Source: Entoloma clypeatum (taxonomy: Eukaryota; Basidiomycota; Agaricomycetes; Agaricales; Entolomataceae). From it: a DNA stretch of 64,000 nucleotides. Of this stretch, positions 45,834-56,420 are shown piece after piece. Below the pieces are notes generated by a model that was given only the letters and a program-made list of their open reading frames with translations, was not told the DNA's origin and searched no databases. The stretch spans positions 4,526,001 to 4,590,000 of the forward strand of contig OY751489.1 in the NCBI GenBank assembly GCA_963565915.1. Direction: 5' to 3'. Within the stretch, counting starts at the first letter, position 1. Each line of letters begins with the position of its first letter. Made by a program: the position numbers and the translations under genes.

Positions 45834-46609
45834 GGTTATGGGCCCCGGCCCTAGCGCCGTACGCTCTCAGTATCCTAGCATTTGCGCTACTATTGGCAGC
45901 ATCCGCTTTGTATGCTGGCCTGGAGACTGGCTTCCTCAGCATCGAATACATCGAGCTCGATGGTTCCCTCGACGGTGAACCTCGAAGCATTCGAGGTATT
46001 GAATGTACCTTTCAATGGGCCATTCTTGATCGATTGCTTGAGAGAATCCCTGTCACAATGATCGTATCACGAGAGCAAGTCCATATGGTGCCAACGGCAC
46101 AGGGCTCAGTCCCTTCAGGTCTTGATGACAATGGACGCATCGTTGCTCGCTGCGGAGTGTGTCGACAACTCGTTGTTGACAGTCAGCATTGCCCGAGGCA
46201 TTGCATAGACAACACTACCTTTGACTACTCGTGTACTACGTGTGATGCAGGAGGAGCAAGGACTCGAGCTTTGAACCGCAGACGGCGTAATCGCCGTACT
46301 GAGGTACCTGTTGCGGTACCTACCCAAGATGGAGATCCTACGGATCCTCCGCCCGTGTATGTTAATGATGGGACCATCCCTGAAGCACACGGTGCACCTC
46401 CTCTTTCGCCTCCGGCCCGACAAATTCGGTTGCCGGATAATGACCCCTTAATTGAGGCGGCGAACAGAGCGAATGAAGTCATGCTCCCTATTCAGGGAGG
46501 ATCTTGCACCTGTGGGCAACATAGCACTCAGGGTGCACATGACGATTGGGTAGAACTAGTGATGGCATTTCATATGCTACCACTAGACCAAACAGGGGAC
46601 GAAGAATGA
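45773..46609 (+). CDS. Extra ORF of Copia-B: membrane and Cys-rich accessory protein
   Basis: 278 codons, starting inside the 5' LTR and reading through the LTR end and the primer-binding site before gag. Residues about 8-50 are strongly hydrophobic with a short break (two membrane segments: LSALWAAYVGYII and LAPYALSILAFALLLAASAL). A Cys/His cluster follows (CGVCRQ, HCPRHC, CTTC), spaced like a zinc-binding treble clef, then a basic patch NRRRRNRR, a Pro-rich region and a C-terminal CTCGQH. I know no Copia protein like this. It is not Gag, protease or an Env I recognise. Copia-A has no equivalent. Expression could be from unspliced RNA, because a good acceptor lies just before gag. The intact frame in a young element suggests it is used. 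Confidence 0.7.
   Translation: MPSYRYVLSALWAAYVGYIIRLWAPALAPYALSILAFALLLAASALYAGLETGFLSIEYIELDGSLDGEPRSIRGIECTFQWAILDRLLERIPVTMIVSREQVHMVPTAQGSVPSGLDDNGRIVARCGVCRQLVVDSQHCPRHCIDNTTFDYSCTTCDAGGARTRALNRRRRNRRTEVPVAVPTQDGDPTDPPPVYVNDGTIPEAHGAPPLSPPARQIRLPDNDPLIEAANRANEVMLPIQGGSCTCGQHSTQGAHDDWVELVMAFHMLPLDQTGDEE
45834..45848 (+). promoter_or_regulatory. Copia-B primer-binding site (half-tRNA-iMet type)
   Basis: GGTTATGGGCCCCGG immediately after the LTR, identical to the Copia-A site and complementary to the anticodon arm of initiator tRNA-Met. Unusually it lies inside an ORF, where it encodes RLWAP. Confidence 0.75.
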
Positions 46610-46661
46610 TGACCGACAAGGCAGCTTGTCTATTTATTTTTCTGATGCGCTTTTTCGGAAA

Positions 46662-46692
46662 AACACATGCTGACTCTATTTATGTTTCACAG
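46662..46692 (+). promoter_or_regulatory. Putative 3' splice site before Copia-B gag
   Basis: The sequence ATGCTGACTCTATTTATG then TTTCACAG carries a CTGAC branch-point-like motif and a consensus acceptor ending at 46692, 7 nt before the gag ATG (46700). A possible donor is CAG/GTCAGT at 45754/45755 in the LTR. Splicing between them would remove the extra ORF and the primer-binding site and place gag near the mRNA cap. Confidence 0.4.
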
Positions 46693-46699
46693 CATCATC

Positions 46700-48400
46700 A
46701 TGTCCTCAAACTCTAAACTCGACCTCGCTTCTTCCATTCCCAAGCTCACCACCACCAACTTCTCCGTCTATCAGGAGAAGATGAGCGCCTACCTTAAGGC
46801 GGCTAAAGTGTGGAGGATCGTCACCGGCGACAAAAAGTTCCCGGCTGACCCCAAAGAGACAGATTTCCAAGACAAGTTAAACACTTGGCATGAACAGGAC
46901 GATCAGGCCCAAGGCCTAATCCAGATGTCCATTTCGGACTCTCTCGTCCATCACATCAAGGGAGCTAAAACCTCCAAGGAGATGTGGGACCTGATCGCCA
47001 TGAAACTGTCCACGGTCGGTCCGTCCACCGTCTTTGCTGATTTCCAGCAACTCCTCCGCACCTCTCTTTCTCCCGCCGATCCTTTATCTGGCATCGATAA
47101 GATGCAGACCCTTTTCCAACGACTCGAGCATAACCATATAGACATCCCCAAGTTTGTCCGGATCATGATGATCCTGAATGGACTGCCTCAGGGCTACGAT
47201 GGTCTTGTGCACAGCATCCTCTTTGATGCAGTACACTATGTGGCGCCTGGCGGCAATCAGTCCACGGTACTCGAGATCGGGAAAGTAATCGAGCAAATAC
47301 GCTCGGAATACTTCCGAAAAAACCCGCACGCTCCACAGTCCCAAGGAGGTGCTCACGCGAATAAAATTTCTGCGGTAAAACGCGCTCGGCCCAACCCCCC
47401 GAAGTACCAGCCTCGCACTGGACCCTCTCAGGGATCTTCGGAAGGACCGGCTGCTAACCAGCAGCATTCGCATCAGCACCCCAAGCCCTGGAAAGGCAAG
47501 GGACGTGGGACTTCCGCTGGGAAGACCAAGGGCAAAGGACCCTGGAAAGGTAAAGAGAAGGCGCACTTTGCCTCCTCTGCCATGGATAGCGCCCCTGATG
47601 GGCAGCTTCCAATCCAGACCTTACCCAACACGGTCATTTACGGAAATGGGTCCATCTTCACTCCGCACCCCTCATCATCCACCGACTGGAGGATAAGGAA
47701 CAACCAATCGCTTGTGATCGGTAATATTCCTGGCCCAGGCCCTTTCACGGACCTGGATGGAGCGCGCACACTGGCTAACAGCATTGGTGTCCCTCCAACA
47801 GCGCAGAATCTGACTCGCCTCGTCGATGTCCCCGCACTTCAACGTAATGAAGCTGCGACGTCAAGGCCGCTCTCAGCGCCTCCGACAATGGACCCCCGGA
47901 ATCACCGCATTCCGGTTTTCGAAGAGACGCCGAGTAGAATCAGCTGGGCCGATGAAATGGATACAGAGGACATAGCCCCCACCATAAGGGGCTATTACGA
48001 TGAAGGATACGTCAACGATTATATGGAGTATGAAGTTTCCCGTGGTGATGGAAACAACGACGACATGGGGTACGTTTCACATTCAACAGCACGTACAATG
48101 CAGTTAACAAATACTTCACAGAAGCCTCTTTGGAGACGAGTGAATGGACGGCGGTCCAATGTATTTATATCACCTGCTGTACACGCGCTTATAGCGCAAA
48201 TAAATTCTCATTATGCGAATTGTGCTGAATGTAAGAAACAGAATCAATCCAATTGGATTCTTGATTCAGGTGCATCGTTGCACTTTACCTATGACATCAA
48301 TGATTTCATTGAGTATACCCCATTAAAAGATCGTCAATCTGTGCAAATTGCGCAGAAAGGTCACACTATTCAGATCCTTGGACAAGGAAGTGTTGATTAA
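46700..48400 (+). CDS. Copia-B gag-protease
   Basis: 566 codons from MSSNSKLDLASS. Gag (UBN2-like): TTNFSVYQEKMSAYLKAAKV, HHIKGAKTSKEMWDLIAMKL, VFADFQQLLRTSL. A Lys/Gly-rich linker (KGKGRGTSAGKTKGKGPWKG) stands where a zinc knuckle might be, then CAECKK and the aspartic protease site NWILDSGASLHFTY (Asp codon at 48263). The ORF ends within the protease domain (ILGQGSVD, stop), and homologous sequence continues at once in another frame (VLINHTIKKNG). A 1-nt loss near 48390 is the likely cause. A programmed shift inside the protease would be unusual. Confidence 0.88.
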   Translation: MSSNSKLDLASSIPKLTTTNFSVYQEKMSAYLKAAKVWRIVTGDKKFPADPKETDFQDKLNTWHEQDDQAQGLIQMSISDSLVHHIKGAKTSKEMWDLIAMKLSTVGPSTVFADFQQLLRTSLSPADPLSGIDKMQTLFQRLEHNHIDIPKFVRIMMILNGLPQGYDGLVHSILFDAVHYVAPGGNQSTVLEIGKVIEQIRSEYFRKNPHAPQSQGGAHANKISAVKRARPNPPKYQPRTGPSQGSSEGPAANQQHSHQHPKPWKGKGRGTSAGKTKGKGPWKGKEKAHFASSAMDSAPDGQLPIQTLPNTVIYGNGSIFTPHPSSSTDWRIRNNQSLVIGNIPGPGPFTDLDGARTLANSIGVPPTAQNLTRLVDVPALQRNEAATSRPLSAPPTMDPRNHRIPVFEETPSRISWADEMDTEDIAPTIRGYYDEGYVNDYMEYEVSRGDGNNDDMGYVSHSTARTMQLTNTSQKPLWRRVNGRRSNVFISPAVHALIAQINSHYANCAECKKQNQSNWILDSGASLHFTYDINDFIEYTPLKDRQSVQIAQKGHTIQILGQGSVD

Positions 48401-51400
48401 TCACACCATCAAGAAAAACGGGCGAGAACAAAATAAAATAACTCGTCTATCACCCGTTTATTATATACCAGATTTAGACGTTCGTCTTTTATCTGTAGGC
48501 GAGATCCTTAAACAAGGAAATGAAATTAGCGGACGATTTGGTTCGATCGCGCTAAAGACCAATTCAGGTCTTCCTTTGTTTATGTGTTATCCTCATAAGG
48601 CAAATGAATCGATTTATTGGCTAAATGCCACGATCATTAAAGAGGAACGAATACACTTGGTTAGTCTTAGTGTCTCGCAATCTGTTGATTATGACACCTG
48701 GCACAAGCGATTCGGACACCCTTCACATGAAGTACTACGACATGCTTCTAAACATGTCAAAGGTTTCAATGGAGTGGACAAACCGTCCACTGAGTGACCC
48801 TGCAAAGGATGCGCTCTTGGAAAGATGCCTTCAAAATCTTTCCCACCATCTCAGACACGCGCTAAAGCACCTCTTGAGCTAATCCATTCGGATTTGAAGC
48901 AATTCAAGAAGGCGACTTATAGCAAATATAATTATTATATCAGCTTTGTTGATGACTACACGTCACACGCCTGGATCTCTTTATTGAGACTAAAATCCGA
49001 TGCACACTCTGCACTTCGTGATTTTAATGCCATGGTTAAAAACCAATTCAATACGACAATTAAAACTTGGCGTTTTGATGGCGGCGGTGAGTTTGTCCCT
49101 TTCCAAGCAGATATGCGTGAGATGGGAATCCAGGGTGAAGTTACTGTGCCGCACCAACCACAACAAAACGGTCGAGCAGAACGTTTTAACAGAACTTTAA
49201 TGGATAAAGCACTTGCTATGTTGCATGATGCTTGCCTACCCGAAATATGGATTCAATTTGCGGTAGAACATGCACTTCACTTGTATAACCGAACTCCATT
49301 GAAAAGACATGGATGGCTTACTCCGTATGAGTCCCTTAAAAAGGAAAAGCCTGATGTGTCAAACCTACACGTTTTTGGATGTGGTGCTTACGTCTTTCTT
49401 CCAAAAGAAATTCGTACTACCACCGCTAAATCCGAGCTGATGATTTTCATTGGATTTAAAACTGGAACTAAAGGTTACCGGTTTATGCGGATACCAAACA
49501 ACGTAGTCTTCATAGGTGTCACAGCAATGTTTGATGAACAGCTGTTCCCAAAATGTTCTACAATGAACAAAATACCTTCGATAACACAATACCATGATCC
49601 AACATCAGACGATATGGGAAACGATGATGTAAATGGACATGATGGCCCGTCTGTTTTACCAACCGACGATTTCCATTCGGAAGACAATGATGCACATGGT
49701 CCTGGCGGTTCACGTTACCCGTTTAATCCAGGAAACCATGATGACAATCATAACCTCCCTGATACAAATAGCGACCAAACTGGTCAGCTTCCCAAAGGTT
49801 CCAGTCAGACTTCTGATGGAACGAACAGACAGGACACCGCTGAGAATCAGCAGTGGGTTCCCCAGACTCGCAATCCAGGGAAACGTGTGCGCATAGATGC
49901 ACCAAACGATGATCGTACCTTACCAGGCGATTATCGTCCACAAACTGATCGTCCTCGTCGTACTCGGGTTATACCCCAGCGTCCTGGAAATGTTTACGGG
50001 AATGACCCGGCTGAGGCCTTGCGTCAAAATCAGCGTGATTGGAGCAGAACTGTTCAGGAGGATTCACGGCGATACGCCTATAATCCCCGATCGGAGACCA
50101 GACCCCAGCAATCTGGCGCTGTTCCATCAACTAGCTCCGCTGATCCTCAGATGTATCAGAACAATTCCAATCCGAATCCGGATATAGATATGGAGGAATT
50201 ACTCTATATTAGGGAAGGGGGAGGACAGTCACAAATGCTTGCGCACTTGCTATCTAAAGCAATCCCTGCATATGACGAAATTCCACAAGACCCAAAGTCT
50301 TGGCAAATGAAGGACATAAATAAGCTACCTGAAAAGGAAAAGCTTGAATGGAAAGCAGCATGCCGTGAGGAACTAGAAGCCCTCCGGAAGCGCAATGTCT
50401 TTAAGTTGGTTGACCTGCCTAAAGGTCGTAAAACCATCAGAAATCGATGGGTATTCGACGTCAAAACTGACGGACGAAAGAAGGCACGACTCGTTGCCAA
50501 GGGTTTCTCACAGATCGAGGGTATTGATTTTGATGAGATCTTCTCACCTGTGATACGTTTCGAGACTATCCGGATCCTCTTCGCCGTAGCTGCGCTTGAA
50601 GGATGGGTGATTGAAGGAGTAGATGTCAAATCAGCTTTTCTCTATGGAGAGCTCGATGAGGAAATCTATATGAATCAACCCGAAGGCTTTGTTGTCAAAG
50701 GCCAAGAACGGAAGGTCATCCGTTTATTAAAAGCACTCTATGGCCTAAAACAGGCTGCGAGAGCGTGGTGGATCGCGCTCAATGCATCAATGGAGAAGCT
50801 AGGTTTTACTCGATGTAGAACTGACTCAGGCGTCTTTGTTTACCACAACAAACAATCAGGTGATTTGATAATCGCTTTGATCTATGTTGATGACGGCCTG
50901 TTCATGGGATCAAACCCAGATCTTGTTCGCAAGATAAAATCTGACTTTAAAAATAAATGGGAAAGTCGTGATCTTGGTATTGCTAAAGAATTCTTGCGTA
51001 TGAGGATACGACAAGATTCAGAAAAGCAGATCGTAACAATCGATCAGTCAGAATACCTAAAGAAGATCATTAAGCGCTTTGGCTTAGAAAATGCAAAGGC
51101 TGCTGACACTCCACTCCCAAAGGGTTATTACCCTGCACCAAATGAGGGGGAGGTGGATCCCACACTCAAAACAAGGTACCAAATGATCATTGGATCGTTG
51201 TTGTACTTGTCCATTGGAATGAGACCGGACATTGCTTTTGCAGTTGCAAAAATGTCACAAATGTCTGCAAACCCTTCCAAAGAGCATGAGAAATACGCTC
51301 TGCGGATTATCAGATATCTTGTCGGTACTCAAGACTATTCTATAGTCTATGATGGTCGATCCAAGGCTTCCTTTGAAGCATGGACAGATTCAGACTGGGC

Positions 51401-51881
51401 ATCAGACCCATCTGATAGAAAATCCCAATTGGGATATTTCCTTAAGCTTGCAGGAGGACTTGTTCTTTGGAAAAGTCGCAAGCAAAAGACAGTGGCACAT
51501 TCGTCCACTGAGGCGGAAATGGTTGCTGCCAGTGAATGTTCGCGAGAGTGCGAATGGGTTACTCATCTGTTCAAAGAGCTTGGACTACAGGACATTACCA
51601 AAATGCCGTTCCATGTAGATAACCAAGGCGCGATTTTCAATGCGCAGAACCCAGTCACTGAAGGCAGAACCAAACATATAGCAATCCATCACTTTGCTAT
51701 ACGCGATAGAGTTCAAGATGGATTGATCGAACCACGGTTCATTCCGGGAACAGAGAATCCGGCTGATATGTTTACCAAGCCACTTGGTCGCCAGGAATTT
51801 GAAAAATTCCGTGCTCTACTTCGAATGAAGTTTAAAGAGCCTTATACTCCACTTACGAAACCTACCCGGGATTCTAAGTGA
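48388..51881 (+). pseudogene. Copia-B pol (integrase, RT, RNase H), one TGA
   Basis: In a single frame from the frameshift to 51881 except for a TGA at 48795-48797. Contents: rest of protease (YYIPDLDVRLLSVGEIL), GAG-pre-integrase zinc motif (TWHKRFGHPSHE ... CKGC), integrase (LIHSDLKQFKKA, WRFDGGGEF, QQNGRAERFNRTLM, HLYNRTPLKRHGWLTPYESL), RT (NRWVFDVKTDGRKKARLVAK, ALIYVDDGLFMGSN with the YVDD site near 50885), RNase H (WTDSDWASDPSDRKS, HSSTEAEMVAASECS, NPADMFTKPLG). From 48825 on the frame is open for 1018 codons. Only two lesions separate it from a full polyprotein. Confidence 0.9.
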
Positions 51882-51888
51882 GGGGGAG

Positions 51889-52237
51889 TGTTGAACATAT
51901 CGCCAGATATGTCGCACCATGTGCTTGTCACAGGAAGTGACTATAAGTCACTGTTACCATATATGTGAATTTATGGTACAACCACGGACGAATGACTTGT
52001 TTATACATTGTTTGTACAATGGTCCGTGCGCATATTGGATTAGTATAAATACCCATGTATTTAGTACAATGAATCCTAACTTCTTGAACACCCCAGTTCT
52101 CTGAGTTAACTAACCAGCTAGTATAGCTTCTAGACTCTCTATAGTTACTCTTAACCAGGTCAGTAGAGCTTCCACTATGCCTTCATACCGATACGTCTTG
52201 AGCGCCCTTTGGGCTGCCTACGTCGGGTATATCATTA
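51889..52237 (+). repeat. Copia-B 3' LTR
   Basis: 349 bp, one substitution from the 5' LTR, preceded by the polypurine tract GTGAGGGGGAG. Confidence 0.95.
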
Positions 52238-52242
52238 GCTGG

Positions 52243-53315
52243 GCCCTGGTGAGAAAGGGAGGAGTTGACCACTTGGCGCGACTGACCCAGTGAGAGATAT
52301 TGGCGAGGCGACACTGATAGGCTTTGGGGGAATATCCTCCGCTCGTCGTATACAATCCATAGATTGACAATATACATGATTTTGTTGCTTTCCTACTGTC
52401 ATTGTTCATGAGTCCTCTGGCTAAGTAATGATTTGGTCAATTATACACCTATTTAAGTCAGATATCGTGCAGACAATCAGCAGAAATATTGCAGCCGCTT
52501 GGTCGCTATGCATGGCATGATATGAATTCACAGTATGTGGCATTATTTTGATAAACTCATGATACCACATCTGAAATACAAATCGGACCTGCTACTGTCT
52601 GGTTATAAATAGCATTGTGAGTTGATCCATAATATTATAACAGGTTTGTAAGGCCGACAACCATCTATAATGCCTTTCGGGAGCTCATATGGCTAGATAG
52701 GAATTTCCATAATTTGCTGATGGTTCAATGAGTATTAAGGAACTGCACATGTGTACACGTTGCGTACGCAACTCTTCAACGACCAATGGCCGGTTACTCA
52801 GTACTCAGACACAACCGACCCGGTTTGCCTTGACTAGTCGTGACTAGTCAGTCGGAGTCAGTTGCGCTGATGTGACTGTTCTGACTTGACTGATCCGACC
52901 CACAGTCAATGTGACTTGCACAACACTGGCAAGGTGTGCGGTTAATATTCTTCTTAATCTCTTACCAGCTTCGGACCCAAAGTTCGGACCCTCTTCAATC
53001 GAACATTCCCGTTTCAGGCGTGGGCCAGTTTTACTCTGCCGACACCTCTTTAGGAGTATGGTAGCTGAGTGCCAAAGACGGCCACCTTTTCAATAGTGTT
53101 CCTTTTGTTTCTTCCTGGCACTACTACAACAAGAGGATTTCTTTGAAGAGGTACCACATCGGCTCTTTTCTTGCTCTCTTATACGAGCGCGCTACGATGA
53201 AATCGCGACTGTGAGGGCCTCCATGTAATTCGCGGGGAATGCAACAATGGAAATAGCGGAGAGTGCAGATAGAAGGAGAGATCAAAATCCGTGGATGAAC
53301 CTTGTAGTGATACTT
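52243..53315. other. Intergenic right of Copia-B
   Basis: No gene. 52832-52905 is rich in TGACT/AGTCA motifs, like 43858-43925. 52925-53015 is similar to 57366-57450 (AATATTCTTCTTAA...), another scrap of the duplicated unit. Confidence 0.5.
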
Positions 53316-54617
53316 TTATCCGAGTAGCAGACCACAAAAAACTAAAGCCCACGTCGCCGCCGTCAATACCCCAGAGACGTCGAGCGCAGCAGCACCGCTG
53401 CTAGGAGTCTTCGACGGCGTCGGGGCACTCCCAGCAGCTGAAGTAGCACTACCCGTCGGCCGCGAACTGGCACCCGAACTCGTAGCTCCAGGCGCCGTCA
53501 CCGTTGCCTCCGCCTTGTAAACCACCTCGCTCGTGTATGTCACACAGTTAGAGCTCGCTGGGACCCTCGCAGTATATGGAATCGACGTGATCGGGCCCAA
53601 GCTCTCCGGGGGTTGCGTGTACGTGGTCACGACTCCGGCGCTGTTCGTGTACACGCCGGGGAAGTCCTGGTTGTCGCCTTCGCAAGCTTCAAAGACACCT
53701 TGCTTGGCGTTGTTGGGTGCATTGTAGGCGCATCCGATGCGGTCGAAGATGTGCTCGCAGTATCGCGCTGCATTTGGCTTGGAAGGGTCGCAGGCTTTGA
53801 GGCAGAAGAAGTCGGATCCTATGAAGCTTGGAGAATTAAAAGGACGAGTCTCGGTGACGTGTTACTAGAATGATCAATTGGATGGACATACTTGTGCCAT
53901 TCAATGACTTGCGTGAACGCCGTCTTATCAGATCCATAGGCGTTGGAATACATCAGACCACCAAGAGGATTCCCGCGCTAAGGTTTTTGGACATTTAGGC
54001 TGGATTGTTGTTAAGTAGAAGAAGGAATATACTCACGAGATCGGCACCATGAGGATCCATCTCACCGCCAAAATCTCCCTCTTGGATGTTGATATTCGAC
54101 TGTTCGATGAACCCTACAACTTGAACATAATCTGGTGTCTTCATGAATTGCACCCCTTTCAGGGTGCCACCGGGAAATACTCGCGAGCCATGATTTGGCT
54201 GAGTACACCACGCGACCATCTCTCCCTCCACGTCACCTACGACAGAGTTGGGATTGATAGCTCCCCACAAGCAGAAATCTATACATATGAGTCAGAAATG
54301 GAATTCGGGGCACGAACAGAGGACATACCATCGAGAGAATTAAGGAATGATGTCTGACAGAGAGAGGCTTGATTCTGCGTCGTCGAGTTACACCTGTTGT
54401 AACCCGTTTGAGGCCCTCGGACTCCATTATCTGTGTCGGCTTGATAGGGCTAGAGAATGCCACAACAAGTTAACGTAGCAAGCAGGAAAAAGGATACAAA
54501 ACAGACAATTCCGTCTGGGTAGGGGAAGCGCTTATCCACGAGAGGGATAAGCTGCGCATGCGCTGCAAGCAGCACAGACACAGAGGCAAGAAGCACTCGG
54601 GTGGTCACAGAGTTCAT
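53316..54617 (-). CDS. Secreted GPI-anchored glycoprotein, MAG-like (MAG-B)
   Basis: Minus-strand exons 54507-54617, 54329-54449, 54037-54278, 53892-53977 and 53316-53826 sum to 357 codons (356 aa). Every exon after the first has the same length as in MAG-A. A signal peptide (MNSVTTRVLLASVSVLLAAH) precedes LIPLVDKRFPYPDGI, the same Cys-rich domain with a few changes (IGCAYNAPNNAKQG for IGCDYNAPNNATRG), the Ser/Thr linker and the hydrophobic GPI tail. No lesion is seen, so both copies can be functional. It likely arose together with the neighbouring MFS-B by segmental duplication. Confidence 0.9.
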
Positions 54618-55074
54618 GAGGAGGGACGAAAGAGTAGGCAAGATGAGAGCAGGGAGGAAACGAACATGGCTGCGGGCGTAATATGATCCAGCTAGGGCGT
54701 GTTAGTTCAGAAGTCTTCTTGGCTTCCGTCGCATACGTAACCCCATTTATTGACTTAAAGGGGGGGTGTGAAACCTGCAGCCCATAGATATAAGCCAACC
54801 CAGGAGGATAGCGAGCATCCTCAGATTGAACATAATGCACGAATGATAGATTTGCCGAGGCGCTGGGGTGCAGAGGTGCGAACGAGGTGATATACCACTG
54901 CGACTCGTGAGGCCCAGGGTGAAAGATGGAATGGAAAGGGGACCCTGATTGGCTTGGCATCACCGCATTGGGTTGAAGGTTGGCCGAGTGTTGGCCGCTC
55001 TTCGGGCCTAGAGATTTGGTGGATTGAGTTTTTCTTTCAAATGTATAACCAGCTGAGATATAAGCCCACACATG

Positions 55075-56420
55075 ATAATCACGACATCGCAAACTGCGAG
55101 TTGCATAGCTCGCAGGCGTGGTCCATTTTTGCAAAATATAAACCTACGAAAAGATCCGGTAAGGTAGGGAACCATATCAACGACGGACAGGACGTAAGGA
55201 CGTGGCGCTATTGTCGTTAACCCCGCCAATGGTGCTGTCGTTCCGGCAGTCCCCGGTTTGGCATACATGGCTCCAGAAAACAGTGTAAAACAGCCAGAAT
55301 CATAGAACGGAGAGGAGAGCCTTCATGGCTGAGGTGATGATGGTATGGGAATGATCCACTGTACGTGGGGATATGTGAAAACTAACCAGAACAACAATAC
55401 TTTGATTCGCTGGAGGACGTCAATTCTGCGAACTCACCAAGTGGAACGAGTAGAGCCCCATAGCGCCATGATCAGCTCTGCCTCTGGTGATAGGTTTTGC
55501 CCCCACTGTCTGCTGTCGGTAATAGATCTACCATCAGACTTGAGAAGTAGGTCTCGAAGGTGAAGATAAGACGCACTCGTAACAAAACGGTTGGATAGGC
55601 ATGGCTAAAATCATCCCGTCACCAATACCAAGGAAGGGCATGCCGGTAGACTGAATATCGAAATGATGTCTACCGGTGAATTTACGGAGGAGGTCTGGAA
55701 GGCTAGATACCGAATTCCAAGGATTAATGCAGTCCTGTCAACGGTATAGTGAGCTTGAGCTGACTGTGCAAAGCGCCACCCGGATGATGAAAATCCAAAA
55801 CAACGATATCCGGTAAGTCAGAGCGTCCAAATCGTAACGTCATCTTACACTCATGGAAATCATCAAACCCGATCGATGAATCTGCAGAAGGCAAACAGTC
55901 AATCTGACGAAATATACCATGAAGACAACATGGCTACCCGCTGAGGAAAGGAGGACCTATGAAAAAAAGGGCTAAGCGTGTAGAAAGCCATCGGACTGCG
56001 AAGAAATGAGTATCGTTGGCATCGTGTGGGTGAGGGTATATTCGACGTACTCCGCTACAGAGGAATCCGGAAACAAATCACTGACGCTGCCACATGCGAC
56101 AACCTGGCGTGCAGAACCGCAGAACCCGGTCACAAAACGAAATATCAGGAATAGTACAGCTAGGTACTGTAGTAAGTAATAGCCATAAAGTTAAGACGAA
56201 AGATCTCACTCACCAATGTTCGGCGCAAAAGCGATTGGCCACGAGAAGATGAAGAAAAACTGAACGGATGAGAATACACAATGCATCTCCCACCAACAAT
56301 GGTCCTACATTGACACCCAAGCCTTCGACGAAGAGACTCGTCGAAAGATTGGTGAAAATATATGAAACGCCGAACTCATGGTTCACCGCTCCTTCCCTGA
56401 AGTATATCTGACATAGAGAC
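55075..56420 (-). pseudogene. MFS transporter pseudogene (MFS-B)
   Basis: Collinear with MFS-A (38712-40700) but decayed. The last large exon lacks about 110 bp present in A (around 55290-55340, removing transmembrane sequence). The exon with LVGPLSEVYGRN lost about 55 bp near 56270, and small indels shift other exons. Recognisable traces include MYAKPGTAGTTAPLAGLTT and FIFCKNGPRLRA. No continuous frame exists. Confidence 0.85.

Larger units (their letters stand above)
45485..52237 (+). mobile_element. Copia-B LTR retrotransposon (6753 bp), very recent
   Basis: 349-bp LTRs (45485-45833 and 51889-52237) begin TGTTGAACATATC and end TATATCATTA. They differ at a single site (GTACGATG versus GTACAATG). 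The 5-bp TSD GCTGG flanks the element (45480-45484 and 52238-52242). Order: LTR, extra ORF, gag-protease, integrase, RT, RNase H, polypurine tract AGTGAGGGGGAG, LTR. Pol carries one frameshift and one in-frame TGA, which are either recent mutations or sequencing errors. Confidence 0.96.

Noticed and set aside
48380..48400. Programmed frameshift between Copia-B gag-protease and pol
   Set aside because: The break lies inside the protease domain and shows no clear slippery heptamer; mutation or base error is simpler.
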